DNA of 19,706 bases from JBECKQ01 sp040235375 (GTDB lineage: Bacteria > Planctomycetota > Phycisphaerae > UBA1845). Positions 14,638 through 19,706 of this stretch are shown here, piece by piece. The position numbers and the translations under genes were made by a program. Location of the stretch: assembly GCA_040235375.1 (NCBI GenBank), contig JBECKQ010000464.1:1-19706 (forward strand), written 5' to 3'. The notes beneath the pieces were generated by a model. That model was not told the origin of the DNA. It ran no database searches and was given only the letters and a program-made list of their open reading frames with translations. The number at the start of each line of letters is the position of its first letter. Position 1 is the first letter of the stretch.

Positions 14638-15046
14638 GCGATTGGCGGAGAGAGAGCACTCCCGCCACGAGAGAGAGCGTAGCTCCCGACAAGTTTGTGA
14701 ATCTGAAGCAATCAGGCCCATGTGCCTGTGTTGTGTACCGGGTTGTTCGTTGGTGCGCGCATGGAGGCGGCAACGGTCGCGAACCGTGCGCAAGTCTGGA
14801 GAGAGAGAGTAGCGAATCCACGCGACTCCACCTCCTGTCGCGTGGACGATGGGGTCGAGAAGGCCTCATCGGCGAGAGAGAGCCGCGAGAGCTTGATTGG
14901 AGAGAGTCAAGCTCTTGTCTTCGAGAGAGAGCCCGTTGGCGGACTAGAGACCCGCCGACAAACAGCGCCAACGAACGATTCCCAAGCCTGGGTGGAAGCA
15001 GCAGAGTCCGGTCCGAGAGAGCCTGGACGCTGCTGCTTTCTTTTTT
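14638..15046 (+). ncRNA. Novel candidate structured RNA with repeated GA-rich loops (about 410 nt)
   Basis: Seven (GA)nG tracts occur at 14648-14656, 14669-14677, 14799-14809, 14874-14882, 14900-14906, 14923-14931 and 15015-15021. Hairpins seen by eye: GGCGG/CCGCC (14644-14648/14662-14666) enclosing tract 1; ACGGT/ACCGT (14773-14777/14783-14787); a 10-bp stem 14817-14826/14837-14846 with loop TCCACCTCCT; CGGC/GCCG (14870-14873/14882-14885) with loop GAGAGAGA; a 9-bp stem 14888-14896/14907-14915 with loop TTGGAGAGAG; alternative stems at 14934-14973; and the terminator hairpin with loop TCCGAGAGAGC. A promoter-like sequence precedes it. No open frame here has a start signal, and it does not match RNase P, tmRNA, SRP or 6S RNA by eye. 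Expression and function are unproven. Confidence 0.6.
14996..15046 (+). terminator. Intrinsic terminator of the GA-loop RNA
   Basis: AAGCAGCAG (14996-15004) pairs perfectly with CTGCTGCTT (15030-15038). After an A-G mismatch, GTCC pairs with GGAC, then G-U and G-C pairs close a loop containing GAGAGAG. The stem runs straight into TTTCTTTTTT. This is the strongest terminator in the window. Confidence 0.8.
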
Positions 15047-15084
15047 GCGCCTTGACGAGCGACGGCGGGGGAGTTTCGCGGTTT

Positions 15085-15957
15085 TCAGCGCGAGCGCCAG
15101 CCCAGGCGACGACCGATCGCCGAATCGACGAGCTTGTCGGGGACGAACGGCAGAACGTGCGGCACCACTCGAGCTGCCGCGGTAATGCGGTACCGTGCCC
15201 GCGGCCGGCGTGCCTCGACCGCTTTGCGAACCAGCCTCGCCACGTCGTCGCCCGTCTTGTTTGTCTGGCCGTATTGACCGCGCCAGTAGTCGTCGAGAGC
15301 CGCGTAGAGGGCGTCGTAGACGCCAGTCGTGCGGAACCGCTCGCGATCGATGGCGTTGCGGACGTTGGCGCGGAACGCCGTCCGCACCGGGCCGGGCTCG
15401 ATCAGCACAACGTCAATGCCGAACGGCGCGACCTCCATGCGCAGCGCCCCCATTGCGGCGTCGAGCGCCGCCTTGCTGGCGCTGTACGCACCCATCAGTG
15501 GCAGCGTCGCGTACGCTGCCAGACTTGACAGAGTGACGATCCGGCCGCGACCGTGGCAGCGCATGGGCTCGAGCACCGCCTGGGTGACGCCGATCGCGCC
15601 CATCACGTTCGTCTCGAACTGCTGGCGCCACATGTCGATGGGCAGATCTTCCACCGTCCCGAACTGGCCGAAACCAGCGTTATTCACGAGGCAATCGACT
15701 TTCCCCCAATTCTGGAGAAGTGCCTCGACGGCCGCGTCAATCGAACACGGGTCGTCGACGTCCAGCCCCACGGCCATCGCCCGATCGCCGTACGATTGCG
15801 CCCACCGTCTGAGCTCGCCGATCGACTTGGTCCTCCTGGCGGTGGCGCACACGCGGTGTCCGCGGCGTGCCAGCAAATCGGCGGCCGCCCGGCCGATCCC
15901 GCTGCTGCAGCCCGTGATGAGCACGACCTTGGCCCTGTCATGGTGCAGCGCTGTCAC
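15085..15957 (-). CDS. Classical short-chain dehydrogenase/reductase (SDR)
   Basis: 290 residues with all classical SDR motifs: cofactor loop TGCSSGIG (15-22), Asp66, NNAG (92-95), Asn117, catalytic Ser at 144/145 (TLSSLAAY) and Tyr158-x3-Lys162 (YSASK), then PGPVRT. ARR after the second strand (40-42) suggests NADP(H) preference. A hydrophobic C-terminus (VVPHVLPFVPDKLV) may contact membrane. The substrate cannot be assigned; acyl/sterol-like or ketone reductases of this kind are common. It is downstream of GTP cyclohydrolase I on the same strand (119-bp gap). A pterin role was considered, but the sequence does not look like FolM. The start is GTG 15957 without a visible Shine-Dalgarno. The gene converges on the GA-loop RNA. 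Confidence 0.9.
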   Translation of the reverse strand: MTALHHDRAKVVLITGCSSGIGRAAADLLARRGHRVCATARRTKSIGELRRWAQSYGDRAMAVGLDVDDPCSIDAAVEALLQNWGKVDCLVNNAGFGQFGTVEDLPIDMWRQQFETNVMGAIGVTQAVLEPMRCHGRGRIVTLSSLAAYATLPLMGAYSASKAALDAAMGALRMEVAPFGIDVVLIEPGPVRTAFRANVRNAIDRERFRTTGVYDALYAALDDYWRGQYGQTNKTGDDVARLVRKAVEARRPRARYRITAAARVVPHVLPFVPDKLVDSAIGRRLGWRSR

Positions 15958-16076
15958 GGGTAAATCGTAAACCGGTCAGGCGGAACCCGCCACGCCGACC
16001 GCCGGCGGCATGCGGGTTTTGCGTGCCGCAAGGACGACGCGCGATCGGAAAACCAGTGGAGCAAAGGCGTTACCTG

Positions 16077-16637
16077 CTACGTGTGCAGGAGGGACATCAC
16101 CTCGGCGCGGGTCCGGGCGTCGCTCTTGCAGCGCCCGCGAACGGCCGACGTGACCATCACGCTTCCCGCCTTTTTTACGCCGCGACAGGTCATGCAGGTG
16201 TGGGTGGCCGCCATCACCACCGCCACTCCCTTTGCGGCGACGCAATCCATGATGCTGTCCGCAATCTGCGTGGTGAGTCGCTCCTGAAGCTGCGGCCGGT
16301 GGGCGAACTCATCCACCACGCGGGCCAGCTTCGACAGGCCCACGACCTTGCCGTCGGGCAGGTAGGCGATGTGCGCCTTGCCCTCGAACGGCATGAGATG
16401 ATGCTCACACATTGAGTAGAAGGCGATGTCCCGCAGTACGACCAGCTCGTCGTACGTTTCGGTGAAGACCGTCTCGAGATGGCGGCGGGGATCGAGTTGC
16501 AGGCCGTTGAACATCTCGGCGTACATCTCGGCGACGCGCCGCGGCGTTTCCCGCAGCCCCTCGCGGTTGGCATCCTCGCCCAAGGCGATCAGGATCTCCC
16601 GGACGGCCTGTTGAATGCGCTCGAGGTCGACTTTCAC
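16077..16637 (-). CDS. folE: GTP cyclohydrolase I
   Basis: This enzyme converts GTP to 7,8-dihydroneopterin triphosphate, the first step of folate/pterin synthesis, in the cytoplasm. From GTG 16637 it has 186 residues, the usual length of the family. Signatures include EGLRETPRRVAEMY, the zinc/active-site segment SMCEHHLMPFEGKAHIAYLP, GLSKLARVVDEFAHRPQLQERLT, and HTCMTCRGVKKAGS with the second zinc Cys. The start is chosen for AGGAG 8 nt upstream of the GTG. ATG 16724 and TTG 16733 are in frame but add about 30 residues that resemble no family N-terminus and lack a Shine-Dalgarno. The lipoprotein gene lies upstream (139-bp gap) and the SDR gene downstream. Confidence 0.94.
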   Translation of the reverse strand: MKVDLERIQQAVREILIALGEDANREGLRETPRRVAEMYAEMFNGLQLDPRRHLETVFTETYDELVVLRDIAFYSMCEHHLMPFEGKAHIAYLPDGKVVGLSKLARVVDEFAHRPQLQERLTTQIADSIMDCVAAKGVAVVMAATHTCMTCRGVKKAGSVMVTSAVRGRCKSDARTRAEVMSLLHT

Positions 16638-16776
16638 TGCCAATGCTCCTGCCACGACTTCGGTGCCGGCCGTTCTGTTCGACCCTTGGGCGACCGGCCA
16701 CAGTATCGTTGTCGCATCGGCCATTGAAAGCAACCACGGCCGATCAGGGGCGTTTCATCGACCGCGTGCGTCCGTG

Positions 16777-17613
16777 TCAATCGCCATCGTCGATGCGGAT
16801 GCTGCCGTTGTGCGTTTCGACGTGAAACTCGGCCCCGCCTTTGCCGATCGTGCCTCGCGCCCTGGTCCTTGCGAGGTCTGCAGCCTGGAATGGAAGGTTC
16901 CAGGTGATGCCGCCGTTGCTGGTGCGGCACGTCAGTTCCGTCGAGGTGTCCGCGCCGACGTGAACGTCTATCGCGCCGTTGTGCGTCTCCGCCTTGCCGG
17001 TAAGCCGGCCGACTTTCTTCGCGTCGAGCGTTACGGCCCCGTTGTGGGTCACGAGCTCGATCGGCCCTTTTTCACACGTGGCCTTGATCGCACCGTTGTG
17101 CGTTTCGGCGTTCAGCGCGCCGCCATGCTCGCGCACGATGATGTCGCCGTTGTGCGTCAGGACGATCGCATCCGCCGCGAGCCCGGTGAGGTCGATCCGC
17201 CCATTGTGCGTTTCGACGTTCGTGGCGAGACGCGCCGGCGCCTCGATGTTGAAACCGACGTTCGCCTGCCAGTCCGCATGTTTCGGCGTAGACCATTTCC
17301 AAGCAAGACGGTGCGTGTTTTCGACGCGCTCGGAGGCGAGCTCGATCGCGCCGAGGCATTCGTTGGCGGACTCGGCGGTACGCGCTCCGGCCCTGTAGTG
17401 GACCGTGACGTGAATATCGTCGTCCGCCTGCTGGCCGGCGATCGACACCTTGCCATTGTGCGTGAGCACGGCAAGCCGGTCGAGGTCCGCCGCCGGAATA
17501 TCCAACTCCTGGGACCGCTCGACCCATACCTTGTTCATGAACCGGTTGCATCCGGCCGCCAGCGGCAGAGCGATCATCGACAGGGCGCAAAACGCCAGGA
17601 GATTGTGACGCAT
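16777..17613 (-). CDS. DUF4097-like repeat lipoprotein with THNG motifs
   Basis: 278 residues. The signal peptide ends in the lipobox LAAGC (18-22), so Cys22 should be lipidated. The mature protein is made of short beta strands with an almost invariant motif THNG at 51, 135, 153, 171, 189, 210 and 267 (TSNG at 231), each followed by strand sequence (for example ETHNGAIDV). The spacing is exactly 18 residues for 135-189, then 21 and 21, as expected for a beta-helix with stacked Asn-Gly turns. DUF4097/DUF4098 adhesin-like proteins share this layout; their role is unknown, and interaction with the envelope is likely. GGAGG lies 6 nt before the ATG. It is divergent from the threonine dehydrogenase gene. 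Confidence 0.87.
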   Translation of the reverse strand: MRHNLLAFCALSMIALPLAAGCNRFMNKVWVERSQELDIPAADLDRLAVLTHNGKVSIAGQQADDDIHVTVHYRAGARTAESANECLGAIELASERVENTHRLAWKWSTPKHADWQANVGFNIEAPARLATNVETHNGRIDLTGLAADAIVLTHNGDIIVREHGGALNAETHNGAIKATCEKGPIELVTHNGAVTLDAKKVGRLTGKAETHNGAIDVHVGADTSTELTCRTSNGGITWNLPFQAADLARTRARGTIGKGGAEFHVETHNGSIRIDDGD

Positions 17614-17902
17614 TTCCAGCCTCCATCCTGGTAGGGGCAGATGCGGGCGGATGCCCGGCCCTTCGCCGGCCTCAGATCCACCCCGCTTCCGCGACGGATA
17701 TTCGCCGCCGGACGGCCATTATTCCCTCTTCTCCTGGGGACGCCACCGGCGGGTCCGACACCGGTCGATGAAACGCCGGAAAGTTGGTACCGTCAAGATT
17801 CAGCACCCGTGGCCGATGCGAATCGCGGGTTTTCGTCGGGCTTCTAGAATGGGGGGAGGGACCTGCGGGGTCTCGTACGCGCACGCGAAAGGAGCGTAGA
17901 AC

Positions 17903-19015
17903 ATGCCGAAGATGAAGGCCGTGGTGAAGACGCAGCCCGAGTTCGGCGCCGAGCTGCTCGAAACGGACATGCCGAAAATCCCACCCGACTGGGTGCTGGT
18001 CAAGGTGCGAGCGACGTCGATCTGCGGGACCGACGTGCACATCTACAAGTGGGACCCGTGGTCGGCGAAGCGCATCGGCGCCAAGGCCCTGCCGCAGACG
18101 ATGGGACACGAGGTGGCCGGCGACGTGGTCGAAGTCGGCCCGCACTGCAAGCGGATCAAGGTCGGCGATTACATCTCCGCCGAGACGCACATTTACGACC
18201 CGGGCGACCTCACGTCGCTGCTCGGCGTTCTCCATATCGGCAAGCACATGAAGATCCTGGGCGTGGACTGCAACGGGTGCTTCGCCGAATACGTTGCCAT
18301 CCCCGAGTTGGTGTGCTGGCCGAATGACAAGCGGATCCCGCTGGAGTCCGCCTGCATCCAGGAGCCGTTGGGCAACGCGACGTATGCGGTCCTCGGCGAG
18401 GACGCAAACGTGGCCGGCAAGAGCATGCTGATCACCGGCGACGGCCCGATCAGCCTGTTTGCCATCGGCGTGGCCCGGGCATGCGGCGTGACGAACATCA
18501 TTCACTTCGGCAAGTACGATTTCAACATGGAGATCGGCAAGACGATGGGCGCCGATCATCAGTTGTACACCAACAGGACGACGGCCCAGGAGCGCCTCGC
18601 GTTTATCATGGACCAGACCGCAGGCTACGGCGTGGACATCGCCCTCGAGATGGTCGGCAGCCAGGATTCTATCGACGATTGCTTCGCCGCGGTGCGCAAG
18701 GCGGGGCGGGTGTCAGCGTTCGGCGTGGCCGCCGATTCCCCGCTGCCGGTGGATTACAACAACGGCATGGTGTTCAAGGGTTGCCAGGTTCACGGCATCA
18801 ACGGCCGGAAGATTTTCGACACCTGGTATCGCAATCGCAACCTGCTGGCGACCGGCCGGCTCGATCCGCGGCCGGTGATCACGCACGTATTCAGCCTGGA
18901 AGATTTCGCCACCGGCTTCGAGAAAATGCTCGAACGTCCGCGGCAGTCGGCGAAGGTCGTGCTCTTCCCCGACGCCACCGATCTCGAGCAGGCCAAGAAA
19001 CGCCTCGGCGCCTGA
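17903..19015 (+). CDS. tdh: L-threonine 3-dehydrogenase-like zinc alcohol dehydrogenase
   Basis: 370 residues of the medium-chain dehydrogenase family. The enzyme oxidises L-threonine to 2-amino-3-ketobutyrate with NAD. Seen: SICGTDVHIYKWDPWS (catalytic zinc Cys41, plus Thr43 and His46 typical of threonine dehydrogenase), GHE (His69, Glu70), QEPLGNA (Glu154), IALEMVGS, VFKGCQVHGINGRKIFDTWY and PVITHVFSLEDFATGFEKM. AGGAG precedes the ATG by about 8 nt. The next gene encodes the partner ligase, which supports the assignment strongly. Oddities: the structural-zinc lobe, usually with four Cys (E. coli type), is ETHIYDPGDLTSLLGVLH without them, and the cofactor fold reads TGDGPIS instead of GxGPxG. 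A TAGAAT hexamer at 17845-17850 could be a -10 box. Confidence 0.9.
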   Translation: MPKMKAVVKTQPEFGAELLETDMPKIPPDWVLVKVRATSICGTDVHIYKWDPWSAKRIGAKALPQTMGHEVAGDVVEVGPHCKRIKVGDYISAETHIYDPGDLTSLLGVLHIGKHMKILGVDCNGCFAEYVAIPELVCWPNDKRIPLESACIQEPLGNATYAVLGEDANVAGKSMLITGDGPISLFAIGVARACGVTNIIHFGKYDFNMEIGKTMGADHQLYTNRTTAQERLAFIMDQTAGYGVDIALEMVGSQDSIDDCFAAVRKAGRVSAFGVAADSPLPVDYNNGMVFKGCQVHGINGRKIFDTWYRNRNLLATGRLDPRPVITHVFSLEDFATGFEKMLERPRQSAKVVLFPDATDLEQAKKRLGA

Positions 19016-19212
19016 GCCCGATCTGATGGGTGGCACGTTCTCGCCGAAGGCGAGGCCGTGGTCTCCGGGCAAAGGAAGACAACGAACTCGTGCATCACTG
19101 CTCTCGCAGCAGTGCAATGCCTGACGACGTCGGGCCGCCTCGAAAAGACCGAAACGCAAGACAACGCGCAAAGCGAACCGAAAAACGTGGAGCGAAAAGG
19201 AGAACCGACACC
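19016..19212. other. Structured spacer between tdh and kbl
   Basis: The 197-bp spacer contains two hairpins. CTCGCC-gaa-GGCGAG (19040-19054) is extended by CACG/CGTG (19034-19037/19057-19060). CACTGCT-ctcgc-AGCAGTG (19096-19114) is extended by GCAT/ATGC. Neither has a T-tract. An AAGGAG (19197-19202) serves the downstream ATG. A 28-codon frame from 19025 has no ribosome-binding site and is not annotated. Confidence 0.5.
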
Positions 19213-19706
19213 ATGTTCACAACAATGAAGGAAGACCTGCAACGTGAATTGAGCGGGATTCGCGACGCCGGTCTCTACAAGGAAGAGCGCATCATTTTGA
19301 CGCCGCAGGCGCCGGACATCGACGTCGAATACCCCCGCGGCAAGCCGGCCAAGGAAGTCATCAACTTCTGCGCCAACAACTACCTCGGCCTGTCGTCCCA
19401 CCCGAAGGTGATCGAGGCCGCCAAGGACGCCCTCGATACGCACGGCTACGGCATGAGCAGCGTCCGCTTCATCTGCGGCACGCAGGACATCCACAAACAG
19501 CTCGAAGCGCGAATCTCCGAGTTTCTCCACACGGAGGACACCATCCTCTACGCCGCCTGCTTCGACGCCAACGGCGGCCTCTTCGAGCCGATCCTCGGCA
19601 AGGACGACGCCATCATCACCGACGCCCTCAACCACGCCTCCATCATCGACGGCATCCGCCTCTGCAAGGCCCAGCGCTCCATCTACAACACCAACGACAT
19701 GGCCGA
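19213..19706 (+). CDS. kbl: Glycine C-acetyltransferase (2-amino-3-ketobutyrate CoA ligase), cut by window edge
   Basis: The first 164 residues are visible, of about 395-400 expected. The enzyme is a PLP-dependent acyltransferase that uses CoA to split 2-amino-3-ketobutyrate into glycine and acetyl-CoA. Typical segments are GLYKEERIILTPQ, VINFCANNYLGLSSHPKVIEAA, GYGMSSVRFICGTQDIHKQLE, TILYAACFDANGGLFEPIL and DAIITDALNHASIIDGIRLC; the last precedes the PLP-lysine region, which lies beyond the edge. The start ATG has AAGGAG about 10 nt upstream. It follows tdh on the same strand, the classic threonine-degradation pair. Confidence 0.95.
   Translation, partial: MFTTMKEDLQRELSGIRDAGLYKEERIILTPQAPDIDVEYPRGKPAKEVINFCANNYLGLSSHPKVIEAAKDALDTHGYGMSSVRFICGTQDIHKQLEARISEFLHTEDTILYAACFDANGGLFEPILGKDDAIITDALNHASIIDGIRLCKAQRSIYNTNDMA

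Noticed and set aside
14648..15021. CRISPR array suggested by repeated GAGAGAG
   Set aside because: The repeats are only 7-11 nt, spacing is irregular (about 21 to 130 nt), stems around them differ, and no cas gene is near.
14634..15528. Frames of 183 and 268 residues across the GA-loop region
   Set aside because: The reading runs through a strong terminator and into the antisense of the SDR gene. It consists of low-complexity ESRE/RER translations of the GA tracts and has no ribosome-binding site.
15085..15957. FolM (dihydromonapterin reductase) for the SDR next to folE
   Set aside because: The cofactor loop TGCSSGIG and the overall length fit classical SDRs; the altered glycine motif expected of FolM/pteridine reductases is absent. 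Proximity alone is not enough.
16615..17634. 339-residue plus-strand frame
   Set aside because: It is antisense to the THNG lipoprotein and part of folE; its periodic VVRFDV-like pattern is simply the reverse strand of the THNG repeats.
19025..19111. 28-codon ORF between tdh and kbl
   Set aside because: No ribosome-binding site, basic low-complexity peptide, and it overlaps two hairpins that explain the sequence better.
18790..19635. 281-residue minus-strand frame over tdh and kbl
   Set aside because: It is antisense to two well-recognised genes and has no motif of its own.

Overview
The window is GC-rich, gene-dense bacterial DNA. It most resembles a planctomycete, probably of the Phycisphaerae type. 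The grounds are a Ser/Thr kinase with a CHASE2 sensor divergent from an ECF-like sigma factor, a secreted protein ending in dockerin/EF-hand half-repeats, and secreted beta-repeat proteins. No 16S gene or other taxonomic marker is present, so the assignment is inference.

Layout. (i) 1-782, minus: a pyruvate phosphate dikinase / PEP synthase regulatory protein (DUF299), cut by the left edge. (ii) 783-1462: about 680 bases without a recognised gene but with three strong inverted repeats, an orphan ribosome-binding site and an intrinsic-terminator-like element. Two tiny hydrophobic ORFs follow (1463-1558 and 1561-1683), each with a good Shine-Dalgarno. (iii) 1719-7732: a signalling block. A minus-strand membrane kinase-CHASE2 protein stands divergent from a plus-strand series of sigma factor, unknown 228-residue protein, hybrid histidine kinase and NarL-type response regulator. 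(iv) 8098-12016: three consecutive plus-strand genes for exported proteins, namely a dockerin-like protein, a 650-residue repetitive surface protein and a zinc metalloprotease. (v) 12035-14218, minus: a membrane GGDEF plus HD-GYP cyclic-di-GMP enzyme with both catalytic motifs intact. (vi) 14219-15084: noncoding DNA holding the most unusual object here. (vii) 15085-17613, minus: DUF4097-like lipoprotein, GTP cyclohydrolase I and an SDR oxidoreductase. (viii) 17903-19706, plus: L-threonine 3-dehydrogenase followed by glycine C-acetyltransferase (right edge), the two-step threonine-to-glycine pathway.

The main discovery candidate is a roughly 410-nt structured RNA at about 14638-15046. A promoter-like TTGAAG-17-TAGACT precedes it and a long hairpin plus T-tract ends it. 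In between are seven (GA)nG tracts, several exactly in hairpin loops, and one 10-bp hairpin whose loop contains CACCTCCT, the anti-Shine-Dalgarno sequence of 16S rRNA. I do not recognise it as a known RNA family. It could be a multi-loop sponge for a protein or for mRNAs. A second, weaker RNA/attenuator candidate lies at about 1160-1398.

Most long plus-strand frames opposite minus-strand genes are GC-driven shadows and were left out.
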